Shown one piece after another: positions 1 to 8,168 of a DNA stretch of 22,159 nt (position 1 is its first letter; each line of letters opens with the position of its first letter). The stretch lies in contig JBBQAA010000041.1 of assembly GCA_038276395.1 (NCBI GenBank), positions 1 through 22,159 on the forward strand, in the 5' to 3' direction. The stretch is from JBBQAA01 sp038276395. Lineage in GTDB: Bacteria > Actinomycetota > Thermoleophilia > Solirubrobacterales > Solirubrobacteraceae. A program made the translations under genes and the position numbers. Below the pieces are notes generated by a model that was not told where the DNA came from, did no database searches, and saw only the letters and a program-made list of their open reading frames with translations.

Positions 1-132
1 CGGGGACTGCGCGCGAGCGGGGACAGCCGGGCGCCGCGTCGTGTCGTCGTCGAGATCGGCGAGCGCGAGCGCGGGGAGGGCGGCGCCGGCGAGGGCGGCG
101 AGCGCGAGGGCTCCGGGTCGCGGACGAGGCAT
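1..132 (-). CDS. Secreted protein, N-terminal part only (cut by window edge)
   Basis: An open frame of 44 codons runs from an ATG at 132 to the window edge. Its first 25 residues form a typical Sec signal peptide: an Arg-containing N-region (MPRPRPG), an Ala/Leu-rich core and an ALA cleavage site before DLDDD. The mature start is acidic (DLDDD) and then basic and proline-rich. The ATG lies 10 nt downstream of the histidine-kinase stop (143-145), with a weak purine-rich stretch (GGGCGGCGG) between them, so it is probably co-transcribed with the two-component genes and translationally coupled to them. A small secreted protein at the end of a two-component operon may be a sensor partner or a regulated product. 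The visible part is too short to name a family. Confidence 0.6.
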   Translation of the reverse strand, partial: MPRPRPGALALAALAGAALPALALADLDDDTTRRPAVPARAQSP

Positions 133-142
133 CCGCCGCCCA

Positions 143-1469
143 TCATGCCGCGATAGGCAGGCGCAGGGTGAAGGTCGCCCCGGCGACGGACGCCGTCCCG
201 CCGTGCGCGGCGGCGACGGAGGCGACGATCGCCAGGCCGAGGCCGGAGCCCGGTCGGCCGGCGGCGTCCGGCCCGCGCCAGAAGCGCTCCCAGACCTGCG
301 CGCCCGCGCCCGGAGGCGGCCCCTCGCCGTCATCGGACACGCTGAGGATCGCCGTCCCGCCGTCCCGCCCCACGCGCACCCGGATCGCGCCAACGACGGG
401 GCCGTGGGTCCGCGCGTTCTCCACGAGGTTCCGCACGGCGCGTACGAGGGCGTCGCGGTCGCCCGCGACGGAGACGGGCTCCGCCGCCTCGACGAGCGCA
501 TCCCCCGCCCCGGCCGCCCGCGCCACCTCCGCGAGGTCCACCGGCTCAGCCATCGTGTGCCCCGCGCCCGCGCGCTCGAGCGCGAGCAGGTCGTCGACGA
601 GGCGCGCCAGCCGGGCGGCGTCGGCGCGGAGGTCGGCCATGACCTCGGGCTCGGCTCCGTGGCGGGCGGCGTACTCCACGTTGCCGAGCAGCGCGGTCAC
701 GGGCGTTCGCAGCTCGTGGGAGGCGTCGGCCAGGAAGCGCCGCTCGGCCTCGCGCGCGGCCGAGCGCGGCGAGCATCCCGTTGAGCGTCCGGGCCAGCTC
801 CTCGACCTCGTCGCCCGCCTCGGGTACCGCGAGCCGCCGGGTCGGGTCGGCCGTCCGCTCGATCCCGCGCGCCGCGCCCGAGAGCCGGCGGAGCGGCAGC
901 AGACCGCGGCGGGTCAGGCCGTAGGCGAGCGCGCTGGCCAGGGTCACGGTGACGAGTGCGGTCACGGCGAGCAGCCCGAGCAGCCGCCGGCTCGTCGCCT
1001 CGATGTCGCCGACGTCGGAGGCGACGAGCACGAGCCCGCCCGCGGCCGGGCCGCCGGCGTCGGCCACCGGCGCGGCGAGCAGGCGCAGCCGCTGCGACCC
1101 GAGCGAGATGGTCTCCAGGCCCGGCCGCACGGTGGCCCGCACGCGACGCGCCAGCGCGTCGACCGGCAGCAGGCGGGGGCCGAGGGCGACCGACCGCGCG
1201 AGGATCCGTCCGCGCGCGTCGAGCACCTCGACCGCCACCTCGCGCCCGCCGGCCGGCGCCTCGAGCGCCCCCGGCGAGGTGAGCACGGCGGGCGCGGAGA
1301 CCGCGAGGCGGGCGACGTCGGCGGCCCGGTTGCGGAGCGCGCGGTCGAGCGCGCCGCGCAGCTCGTGTCGGTTGATGAGCGCCGTTGCCAGCCCGAAGCC
1401 GAGGACGGCCAGGAGGACAGGGACGAGGGCGGCGAGGACGAGGCGGGTCCGCAGCGATCTGCGCTTCAC
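143..1469 (-). pseudogene. Sensor histidine kinase, frameshifted (two frames: 1469 to ~752, then ~752 to 143)
   Basis: This is the membrane sensor kinase of the two-component pair with the response regulator upstream. The first frame (from the ATG at 1469) gives TM1 at about residues 8-32, an extracytoplasmic domain at about 33-160, TM2 at about 162-185 and a HAMP linker ending in ELARTLNGMLAAL. The second frame continues with the H-box FLADASHELRTP (phospho-acceptor near residue 252 of the reconstructed protein), an N-box (LVENARTHG), the DDGEG G1 box, the F-box region (WERFWRG) and the GSGLGLAIV G2 box. The break lies in the CG run near 751-758. Restoring one CG dinucleotide rejoins HAMP to the H-box with ordinary family spacing and gives 442 residues. 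The start overlaps the regulator stop by 4 nt. As written it encodes a sensor without a kinase core; a sequencing or assembly error is equally possible. Confidence 0.9.
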
Positions 1470-2134
1470 ACCCGCAGCATGAACCCCACGCCGCGCACCG
1501 TGTGGATGAGCGGTGGCTCGCCGAGCTTTGACCGCAGGCGGCCGACGTAGCGGTCGACGACGTTGGGGACGGCGCCGCCGCCCCAGATCTCGCGAAGCGC
1601 CTGCTCGCGCGTGACGACCTGCCGTGGGCGGCGGAGCAGGAGCTCGAGCAGCGCCGTCTCGCGCTCGGTCAGCTCGAGCACGACCTCGCCCCGCCGCGCC
1701 GTGCGCGCCGCGACGTCGAGCGACAGGTCCCCGACCGCGAGTCGCTCGGCCACCCGGCTCGCGCGCCGGATGAGCGCCCGGATGCGGGCCGTCAGCTCCT
1801 CGGGGGCAAAGGGCTTTACGAGGTAGTCATCGGCGCCCGCCGCGAGCCCGGCTACGCGATCCGCGACCGCATCGCGCGCGGTGAGCATGAGGACGGGCGC
1901 CGCCACGCCTCGCTCCCGTAGCCGCCGGCAGACGGCGAGGCCGTCGAGGCCCGGCATCGCGACGTCGAGCACGACGAGGTCCGGCATCGAGCGCTCGATC
2001 CGGGCCAGCGCGGCGCCGCCGTCCGGGGCGGTCTCCACCGCGAACCCCTCCGCGGCGAGGGTCCGCTCGAGCATCCGCCGCAGCCCGGGGTCGTCGTCGA
2101 CGACGAGCAGCCGCTCGCCCGCCCCGATCCCCAC
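1466..2134 (-). CDS. OmpR/PhoB-family response regulator
   Basis: A two-domain transcription factor of 222 residues, a normal size for the family. The receiver domain (about 8-122) has the acidic pocket DDD at 13-15, the phospho-acceptor D57 in LVVLD, the switch T85 (LTARD) and K107 (LVKPF). The C-terminal winged-helix domain (about 130-222) contains the ELTERETALLELLL helix and ends with the typical RYVGRLRSKL recognition helix and HTVRGVGFML wing. The start is GTG at 2134, 8 nt after the permease stop, and the gene overlaps the downstream kinase by 4 nt. It presumably responds to that kinase and controls the transport operon it sits in. The DNA target cannot be read from this window. Confidence 0.95.
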   Translation of the reverse strand: MGIGAGERLLVVDDDPGLRRMLERTLAAEGFAVETAPDGGAALARIERSMPDLVVLDVAMPGLDGLAVCRRLRERGVAAPVLMLTARDAVADRVAGLAAGADDYLVKPFAPEELTARIRALIRRASRVAERLAVGDLSLDVAARTARRGEVVLELTERETALLELLLRRPRQVVTREQALREIWGGGAVPNVVDRYVGRLRSKLGEPPLIHTVRGVGFMLRV

Positions 2135-2142
2135 CGGGGCTC

Positions 2143-2961
2143 TCAGCCCCCGGCGACGTCGCGGCGCAGGAAGACGAGGAACGCGCCGACGAGCGCGGGC
2201 ACGCCGAAGAGCGCACAGACCCAGACCGAGCGGATGATCGGCGCCCAGTCGGCGGGGGAGCGCAGGAGCCCCTGCCAGGCGTTGAACTGCGTCGAGAGGA
2301 GGTAGGGACGCAGGCCGCCGAGGCCGGGGAGGATCCCCACGAGCTGCAGCAGCAGCGAGACCATGAGCGTGCCGACGATCGCCGCCGCGCTGTTCCGGGT
2401 CAGCGCCGAGAGCAGCAGGCCGATGCAGCCGATCGCGAGGATGGGCAGCAGGTAGAAGCCGAGGCTCGCGAGCACGAGCCCGAGCGCGCTCGGGGCCGAG
2501 ATCCGCGTCCCCGAGAGGCTCGTCAACGGGTGAAAGCCCGAGGCGATGGAGCCGGCGACGATGGCCACGACGCCGCTGAGGAGAATGGCCACGATCGCGT
2601 AGCTGGCCGCGGCCAGCGCCTTGCCGGTGAAGATCTGCCCGCGCTCGAGCGAGCGCGTGAGGACCGTCTTGAGCGTCCCGTTGTGATCCTCGGAGGCGAT
2701 GATGTCTCCGGCCACGAGCGCGGTGATGAGCGGGTAGAGCCAGATCGAGCCAAAGAGCAGCAGGACGAGCGGGATGGCCAGGCCGCTCGTGTGGATGTAG
2801 CGGCCGAAGGGCACGTCGGTGGGCCCGCCGCCGCGGATGCTCGTCGCGGTCACGAAGATGAGCGGGACGGCGACGGCCGCACCGAGGCCAAGGTATGTGC
2901 GCTTCTGGAAGCGGAGCTTGCGTAGCTCCCAGCGGTAGACGGTGAGGGCGTTCGGGCTCAT
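2143..2961 (-). CDS. ABC-2 type transporter permease
   Basis: An integral membrane subunit of 272 residues with six predicted membrane segments (about 24-42, 60-84, 118-140, 158-187, 192-212 and 245-265). After TM2 it has the cytosolic signature of ABC-2 exporters, GDIIASEDHNGTLKTVL followed by TRSLERGQIFTGK, which is the EDxxGTLKxxLTR..R..K pattern known from BcrB/NatB-like permeases. The ATG overlaps the stop of the ATPase gene by 4 nt (ATGA), so the two subunits are translationally coupled. Membership of this family points to export, for example of a lipid, a peptide antibiotic or a cell-wall intermediate. The substrate cannot be told from sequence. Confidence 0.92.
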   Translation of the reverse strand: MSPNALTVYRWELRKLRFQKRTYLGLGAAVAVPLIFVTATSIRGGGPTDVPFGRYIHTSGLAIPLVLLLFGSIWLYPLITALVAGDIIASEDHNGTLKTVLTRSLERGQIFTGKALAAASYAIVAILLSGVVAIVAGSIASGFHPLTSLSGTRISAPSALGLVLASLGFYLLPILAIGCIGLLLSALTRNSAAAIVGTLMVSLLLQLVGILPGLGGLRPYLLSTQFNAWQGLLRSPADWAPIIRSVWVCALFGVPALVGAFLVFLRRDVAGG

Positions 2962-3932
2962 GCCGGATCGCCCGCGAGCGCCGGCTCCCGGCCGTTCTCA
3001 GCCGCCGCTCCCGGCCCCTCGGTGAGCGAGAAGAACAGGTCCTCGAGCGTCGCCGTCTCCGGCGCGAGGGAGCGGATGAGCGCGCCGCGGTGAACGAGCG
3101 CGGCCGAGAGCTCGCCCACGGCGTCCTCGTCGGTGGCCGCGAAGCGCACCTCCTCGCCCTCTTGGCGCACGTCGCGCAGACCCGGATGCCCGTCGCAGAC
3201 CGTGCGGGCGACCGTCTGGTCGGTCGTGCGCAGGCGATAGGTCGCCCCCGCCGTGCGCTTGAGGTCGGCGATCCGCCCCTCGTAGACGATCGCGCCCGAG
3301 CGGACGATCGCCACCCGGTTGCACAGCTCCTCGACCTCGTTCATCAGGTGGCTCGAGAGCAGGACGGTCATGCCGCCGTCGGCCAGGCGGCGGATGAGCC
3401 GGCGCATGTCGCGCATCCCCGCGGGATCGAGGCCCGTGGCCGGCTCGTCGAGCAGCATCAGGCGCGGCGCGCGCAGGAGCGCGGCGGCGATGCCGAGCCG
3501 CTGGCGCATCCCGTGGGAGTAGCCGCCGACACGGTCGCTCGCGCGGTCGGTCAGCTCGACCGCGTCGAGCGCGTCGCCGATCCGGCCCGCCGCGTCGCCG
3601 CCGTCGAAGGCGGCCAGCAGCTCGAGGTTGCGCAGGCCGGTGAGGTAGGGGTAGAACTTCGGCGCCTCGACGAAGCCGGCGACGCCGTCGAGGGCGCTGA
3701 CGCTGCGGGCCGGATCGCGCCCGAAGAGCCGCACGCTGCCCGCCGTGGGCCGGATGAGGCCGAGCATCATGCGCAGCGAGGTCGTCTTGCCCGCCCCGTT
3801 GGGGCCGAGGTACCCGTAGACGTCCCCCGGCTCGACGGTGAGATCGACCCCGTCGACGGCGGTGAGCTCGCCGTAGGTCTTGACGAGCCCGCGGACCTCG
3901 ATCGGCGCGCCGGGCTCGACCTCAGAGGCCAC
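2958..3932 (-). CDS. ABC transporter ATP-binding protein
   Basis: The nucleotide-binding subunit (324 residues) that pairs with the permease downstream. Visible motifs are Walker A GPNGAGKTT (43-51, K49), the signature YSHGMRQRL (138-146; an unusual SHGM form also common in the CcmA/BcrA-like group), Walker B LMLLDEP (D162, E163), the D-loop GLDP and the switch histidine LLSSH (H195). About 90 further residues after the core form a C-terminal extension seen in DrrA/BcrA-like exporters. The start is GTG at 3932, lying 11 nt inside the end of the upstream LolA-like gene; no better start exists because the strand motif IEVRGLVKTYG begins at residue 11. The operon position suggests an ATP-driven exporter tied to envelope sensing. 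Confidence 0.95.
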   Translation of the reverse strand: MASEVEPGAPIEVRGLVKTYGELTAVDGVDLTVEPGDVYGYLGPNGAGKTTSLRMMLGLIRPTAGSVRLFGRDPARSVSALDGVAGFVEAPKFYPYLTGLRNLELLAAFDGGDAAGRIGDALDAVELTDRASDRVGGYSHGMRQRLGIAAALLRAPRLMLLDEPATGLDPAGMRDMRRLIRRLADGGMTVLLSSHLMNEVEELCNRVAIVRSGAIVYEGRIADLKRTAGATYRLRTTDQTVARTVCDGHPGLRDVRQEGEEVRFAATDEDAVGELSAALVHRGALIRSLAPETATLEDLFFSLTEGPGAAAENGREPALAGDPA

Positions 3933-5109
3933 GGGCGGCGGCCTCCGCGGCGACGGGCGGCACCGAGCCGGCGACGATGTAGGCGACGCCGCCGCGCTCG
4001 AAGGTGACGACCGTTCCGAGCGCGGTGTCGAGCTCGTGCCCCGTGGCGCCGCCGATCGAGACCTTGGGCAGGGTGAGTCCGGAGTCCCGGCCCCCGGACG
4101 GATCCGCCGGCTTCGCGGCGTCGGCCGGCCGCTCGACGACGACGATCGCGCCGAGCCCCTTCCCGTAGGTCACGAGCGCGGCCGGATGGCCCTTCCAGTC
4201 GAGCTTGCGGACGCTCTGCCGGGGTAAACCGGCCAGCGCGCGCGGGGACGAGAGGCGGAACGGCAGGCTCCCCGCGACGGCGGCCGCCCCGGTGACCTCC
4301 GCGCCGCGGCGGCCGTGCTCGCGGCGGGCGCCGAGCTCATGGGGCGTCGCGCCCTTCCCGAGCGTGACGATCTTCGTCCCCGCCGGCGGGCGGACCGCGA
4401 AGGTCGAGGCGGGCACCGACCCGAAGGAGATGCTCGTCGCCTTCAGCTCGAGGACGGGCCTGTCGCTTCCGCGGGCGTAGATCGCGGCGCGCAGCGGCAC
4501 GCCGTTCATGGCGTCCCACGCGAGCTCGGCGCGGCCGAGCAGGCCCCCGTCGTGCTTGGGCGCGACCCGCACGGTGTAGGCGGGCTGCCCCGCGACATCG
4601 CTCGGGATCGCGCCGCTCAGCTCGACGTGGCCCATGAGGCGGTGAAGGACCCGGGTGATGGAGGCGAGCGACGGCGGCGAGTGCATGCTCTCCCGGGGCG
4701 GGTGGCCGGGCAGCGTTACGCGGTAGGCCGTGCTGCTCGCGGCGTCGTAGACAGTGAGCGTGCGGCCGTCGGAGACGATCTGGGCGTCGCCGGCGTCGGA
4801 CTGCAGCTCGAGGCGGAAGCGATCCCCTCCTCCGACCCAGACGCGCCCGCTGGCGCCGGAGAGGAGAGGATCGGAGCCCTGGAGGCTCGAGGCGTCGATC
4901 AGGTGGTTGGTAAAGCTCACGCGCGCGGTGATGCCGGCCACCGGAGGCGCCGTCGCTGCCGCGTGGAGGGCCCGGGCGAGGGAGCGCCGCGGCGGGACCG
5001 GACCGCCGCCCGCGGCCAGGGCGATCGCCGCGCCGAGCGCGCCGAGCGCGAGCACGGCGCCCACCAGGGCGAGGAGGCGGCGGGAGGAGACGTTTCGCAG
5101 CGAGCTCAT
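3922..5109 (-). CDS. LolA/RseB-like envelope protein
   Basis: A predicted exported or membrane-anchored protein of 395 residues. A short basic N-region is followed by a hydrophobic segment at about 10-32 (LLALVGAVLALGALGAAIAL) and a GGGPVPP linker. The next ~230 residues show the alternating beta-strand pattern of the LolA/LppX/RseB superfamily (GRVWVGGGDRFRLELQSD, IVSDGRTLTVYDAASSTAYRVTLP), a half-barrel that binds acyl chains. A second C-terminal domain resembles a further RseB-like or DUF4367-type repeat. I start it at the ATG at 5109 because GAAGGA lies 6 nt upstream; an in-frame upstream start at 5199 would prepend a non-secretory stretch. It heads the ABC/two-component operon and may be a periplasmic sensor or lipid carrier for the transporter. 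The exact family is uncertain. Confidence 0.8.
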   Translation of the reverse strand: MSSLRNVSSRRLLALVGAVLALGALGAAIALAAGGGPVPPRRSLARALHAAATAPPVAGITARVSFTNHLIDASSLQGSDPLLSGASGRVWVGGGDRFRLELQSDAGDAQIVSDGRTLTVYDAASSTAYRVTLPGHPPRESMHSPPSLASITRVLHRLMGHVELSGAIPSDVAGQPAYTVRVAPKHDGGLLGRAELAWDAMNGVPLRAAIYARGSDRPVLELKATSISFGSVPASTFAVRPPAGTKIVTLGKGATPHELGARREHGRRGAEVTGAAAVAGSLPFRLSSPRALAGLPRQSVRKLDWKGHPAALVTYGKGLGAIVVVERPADAAKPADPSGGRDSGLTLPKVSIGGATGHELDTALGTVVTFERGGVAYIVAGSVPPVAAEAAARGL

Positions 5110-5115
5110 GGCGGG

Positions 5116-5121
5116 TCCTTC
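5116..5121 (-). promoter_or_regulatory. Ribosome-binding site of the LolA-like gene
   Basis: GAAGGA on the minus strand, 6 nt before the ATG at 5109. It decides the start of the LolA-like protein over the longer open frame beginning at 5199. Confidence 0.7.
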
Positions 5122-5218
5122 GGTAAGAGGTGGGAAGCAAGCTACGCCGTGTGCTTGAAAGTTCTCTGACAGTGGTGCGGGCGCACGCGTCGCGCGCATG
5201 CGCGATCATCCCCGGCCG

Positions 5219-6577
5219 ATGAAGCGACTCGCCCTGCTCCTCACCGCGCTCGCCGCCGCGGCGGGCCTGTCCGCCCGCCCCGTCGCGGCCGCCGGCTTCC
5301 GCAGCGGGTTCGCCGCGAACGCCGAGCGCGCCTTCGACGTCGGCCTGCGCGCCTACGCCTATGGCCTGCCGCTGCTGAACGAGCAGCGGGTCATCGAGAA
5401 CTTCCCGCCCGACCGGCTGATCAACGTGACGAGCCTCTCGACCCCCGCCCAGCGGCTCGTCGTGCTGCCCAACGTCGACACCCTCTACACGGTGGCGCGC
5501 CTGCGCCTCGCCGCCGGGCCGTTCGTCGTCCACGTCCCCGAGGAGCACGGCCGCTACTACACCCTGCAGTTCCTCGACGCGTACACGAACTCGTTCGCCT
5601 ACATCGGGCGCCGCACGACCGGCACGAAGCCGGGGGACTACGTGATCGCCGGCCCACGCTGGCACGGCCGCGCGCCCGGCGGGCTGCGGGTCCTCCGCTC
5701 GGCGACCCCCGTCGTCTGGCTGCTCGGGCGCACGTTCGTCCGCGGGCCCGGCGACGTGCCCGCGGTGAACCTGATCCAGCACGAGTACGGCCTGCGCCGG
5801 CTCGGCGGCGCGCCGATCCCGTCCCTGTCCATCCCGAGCTCGACCCTCAGGCCCGCGCCGCTCCCCACCGGCCTCGGCTTCTTCGACGCGCTGGGTGCGA
5901 CGCTCCGCGAGAACCCGCCGCCCGCTCGGGATCGGGGCCTGCTCGCCACGTTTGGCCGCTTCGGGATCGGCCCCGGGCGAAGGACGTCGCGCGCTCGCCT
6001 GCCCCGCGGCGCCCGGGCCGGCCTCGCCGCCGCGGTCGGCGCCGGCCCGGCGCTCATCTCCGCCTACGGTGCCCACGAGCTGCGGATCTCGGCCCGCCAC
6101 CACCGCAACTGGCTCGTCCCGCGCCCCGGGATCGGGAACTTCGGCCGCGACTTCCTGCTCCGCGCCTACATCTCCGTGAACGCCCTCGGCGCCAACGTCC
6201 GGCCCGAGGCGATCTACCCGACGACGCGGGTCGACGGCGCGGGCCGCGCCCTGACCGGCGCCAACCGCTACCGGGTGCACTTCGCTGCGGGCGAGCTGCC
6301 GCCCGTGCGCGCCTTCTGGTCGCTCACGCTCTACGGCCCGGCGCGCTTCCTCGTCCCGAACGCGATCGACCGCTACGCGCTCGGCAGCCAGAGCGGGCTC
6401 AGCCGCAACGCCGACGGCTCGCTCGACATCTACGTGCAGCACGACCCGCCGGCCGGCCACGCCGCGAACTGGCTGCCCGCGCCGTCCGGACGCTTCTCCC
6501 TCGCGCTCAGGCTCTATCTGCCGGAGCCCTCGGTGCTCGACGGCACCTGGCCGCTGCCACGCGTCCGGCGGCGCTAG
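5219..6577 (+). CDS. Exported DUF1254/DUF1214 domain protein
   Basis: A secreted protein of 452 residues. The signal peptide is MKRLALLLTALAAAAGLSARPVAAAGF with cleavage near AAA/AGF. An N-terminal DUF1254 domain follows (about 35-165; AYAYGLPLLNEQRVIENF, VLPNVDTLYTVARL, EEHGRYYTLQFLDAYTNSFAYIG). A C-terminal DUF1214 domain covers about 310-445 (LLRAYISVNALGANVRPEAIYP, FWSLTLYGPARFLVPNAIDRYALG, IYVQHDPP, NWLPAPSGRFSLALRLYLPE). The two domains usually occur together in secreted bacterial proteins of unknown function. I prefer the ATG at 5219 over the in-frame ATG at 5198 because the signal peptide then begins MKR; neither has a clear Shine-Dalgarno. It is divergent from the LolA-like operon, with about 109 nt between the starts. 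Biochemical role unknown. Confidence 0.9.
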   Translation: MKRLALLLTALAAAAGLSARPVAAAGFRSGFAANAERAFDVGLRAYAYGLPLLNEQRVIENFPPDRLINVTSLSTPAQRLVVLPNVDTLYTVARLRLAAGPFVVHVPEEHGRYYTLQFLDAYTNSFAYIGRRTTGTKPGDYVIAGPRWHGRAPGGLRVLRSATPVVWLLGRTFVRGPGDVPAVNLIQHEYGLRRLGGAPIPSLSIPSSTLRPAPLPTGLGFFDALGATLRENPPPARDRGLLATFGRFGIGPGRRTSRARLPRGARAGLAAAVGAGPALISAYGAHELRISARHHRNWLVPRPGIGNFGRDFLLRAYISVNALGANVRPEAIYPTTRVDGAGRALTGANRYRVHFAAGELPPVRAFWSLTLYGPARFLVPNAIDRYALGSQSGLSRNADGSLDIYVQHDPPAGHAANWLPAPSGRFSLALRLYLPEPSVLDGTWPLPRVRRR

Positions 6578-6734
6578 TACCAACTCCCGCAAATACGCTC
6601 TCCGCCTGTCGGCGCCCCGACACACCTGGCTGTGTCCGCCGGGATCGCCGATGCACGCATCGACTCCCCCGCCGTCCTGGCCAGCCCCGCCCAGTCGCTC
6701 GCCAGTACGTGACCGTATTTGCGTGAGGCGGTAC
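6577..6734. repeat. 158-bp unit bounded by 21-nt imperfect inverted repeats (MITE-like or structured intergenic element)
   Basis: The arms lie at 6577-6597 and 6714-6734 and match at 18 of 21 positions as inverted repeats; the shared core is CGCAAATACG / CGTATTTGCG. This AT-containing core stands out in the GC-rich background. The 116-nt interior has two further perfect hairpins: TGTCGG-cgcc-CCGACA at 6607-6622 and CGATGC-ac-GCATCG at 6649-6662. A GCGCT flanks the unit on both sides (6571-6575 and 6735-6739), which could be a 5-bp target duplication, though such words are common here. The unit fills the gap between two convergent genes and begins on the last base of the DUF1254 stop codon. 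Confidence 0.6.
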
Positions 6735-6744
6735 GCGCTCGCGC

Positions 6745-7986
6745 TTAGCGTGCCCGGCACGGCCCGCGCGGCGCGATCGCGTAGAGCGAGCCGTTCTCCG
6801 ACCCGATGAGCAGAGTGCCGTCACCGGCCAGCGCCGGGTAGGAGTCGACGGTGGCGCCGGTGTCGATGTCGAGGAGCCGCCGGCCCCCCGGGGCGAACCC
6901 GTAGACGTGCCCCGGCCGGGTGCCGAAGTAGACGTCGTGCCGGGAGTCGATTGCCGCTGAGGTCCAGATGCCCACGTCGCGCCGGCTGGCGGTGCGTCCG
7001 AGGCCGAGCACGCGGGTCACGAGCCGGCCGGTGCGCGCGTCGAGGGCGTTCATGAACCCCTTGTGGTCGCCGACGTAGGCGAGCCCGTCCGGCGTGACGA
7101 CCGGCGAGGAGTACGTGTAGGCCCCGAGCCCGTAGCGCCAGCGGAGCTTCCCGGCCGGGCTCACGCCGTAGACCGTGTCGTCGTTGGCGCCGAAGACGAC
7201 GGTGCCATCGCCCGCGACGGTAGGTGAGACCTCGGAGATCTGCCGGGCCGGGAAGCGCCAGAGCACACGCCCGCCGCGGACGGCGTAGAGCGAGGATCCG
7301 GCGGTCGTGTAGACCGTTCCGGAGGCGCTTACCGCGGGGGAGCCGTAGGAGGTCTCCTTCAGGCGCACCGACCAGCGGACCCGGGGGGCTCGCGTGCCGG
7401 TGACGGCGAGGGACTCGAGCGTGCCGACGTCGTCGCCGACGATCACCGTGCGGCCGCCGTCGACGACGGCCGGCGAGAGCGCCGAGCCCGAATAGCGGCG
7501 TTTCCAGCGCCGCCGCCCGCGGGCGTCGAGCGCGTAGAGCGTGCTGTCCGGCCCGGGCCAGAGCACGAGCCCGCTCGGCAGGACGGCGGGGCTCGTGGAG
7601 AGATCCGAGCCGTAGGGATCCCCCCCGGAGAAGCGCCAGCGGTCGCGCCCCGTCCTCAGGTCGATGGCGTGGAGGACGCCGCCGTTGCTCGCCGCGTAGA
7701 CGACGCCGCCAGGGCCGGCCACGGGGCCGGGGACGACCGGCCCCTCCAGCTTCCGCCGCCAGCGCACGCAGGCCCGCTGCGGGCCGAGGACCGGCGACGT
7801 GCCCGAGTGCCGCGCGTCCCGCCCGAAGCCGGGCCACGGCGCGGCGAGCACGTTCGCGCGCACCGGGCCGAGCGGGGTCCGGGGCGGGATCCCCACGCCG
7901 TCCTCCGGGGGCGCGGACCCCGACCCGCCGCCGCAGCCGCCCGCGAGCAGGACCAGCGCGAGCGCCGCCGGAGGGATCCACCGCAC
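6745..7986 (-). CDS. PQQ-like beta-propeller lipoprotein
   Basis: A predicted lipoprotein of 413 residues. Starting at GTG 7986, the N-terminus VRWIPPAALALVLLAGGC gives a lipobox LAGGC with the lipidated cysteine at residue 18, followed by a Gly/Ser linker. The rest is a chain of PQQ/BamB-like propeller blades (pattern: xVYAASxxGxLxAIDxxTGxxxWRF), for example VVYAASNGGVLHAIDLRTGRD, STLYALDARGRRRWKR, SSLYAVRGGRVLWRF, DTVYGVSPAGKLRWRY, GFMNALDARTGRLV and GSLYAIAPRG. About seven blades can be counted, enough for a full propeller. Canonical PQQ-dehydrogenase catalytic residues are not evident, so a structural or scaffolding role at the outer face of the membrane is likelier. GGTGAG lies 3 nt before the GTG, a short spacing; a longer in-frame GTG at 8085 would bury the signal peptide. 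Confidence 0.88.
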   Translation of the reverse strand: MRWIPPAALALVLLAGGCGGGSGSAPPEDGVGIPPRTPLGPVRANVLAAPWPGFGRDARHSGTSPVLGPQRACVRWRRKLEGPVVPGPVAGPGGVVYAASNGGVLHAIDLRTGRDRWRFSGGDPYGSDLSTSPAVLPSGLVLWPGPDSTLYALDARGRRRWKRRYSGSALSPAVVDGGRTVIVGDDVGTLESLAVTGTRAPRVRWSVRLKETSYGSPAVSASGTVYTTAGSSLYAVRGGRVLWRFPARQISEVSPTVAGDGTVVFGANDDTVYGVSPAGKLRWRYGLGAYTYSSPVVTPDGLAYVGDHKGFMNALDARTGRLVTRVLGLGRTASRRDVGIWTSAAIDSRHDVYFGTRPGHVYGFAPGGRRLLDIDTGATVDSYPALAGDGTLLIGSENGSLYAIAPRGPCRAR

Positions 7987-8168
7987 GGGCTCACCGTAGG
8001 CGCGCCGAGGCGCCCTCACTGGCGGGAGGAACGGTTGTTCCGCGGCCCGTAAGAAGCTCGGGGCTCGCGGCCGCGCCACCCCCACCGGGCTCTCAGGCGC
8101 AGGACACGCCGCTCACACGGGCGGCCCCGAACATCGGTTCCTCCGCACATCAACCAAAGGAGACCCCG

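Noticed and set aside
4337..6760. A very long minus-strand open frame of about 807 codons antisense to the DUF1254 gene
   Set aside because: High GC content makes long shadow frames common. The predicted protein is Arg/Ala/Gly-rich with no domain, while the plus strand encodes clear DUF1254/DUF1214 domains.
6745..7986. Annotating the propeller lipoprotein as a PQQ-dependent dehydrogenase
   Set aside because: It has propeller blades only; the PQQ-binding disulfide and the catalytic aspartate region of the dehydrogenases are not evident.
8028..8052. GGAAC, 15 nt, CGTAA upstream of the PepSY-like gene, resembling an ECF sigma factor promoter
   Set aside because: The GGAAC is also part of a small palindrome (GGAACggttGTTCC), the -10 element is only partial, and the distance to the start is over 110 nt. 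Not strong enough to list.
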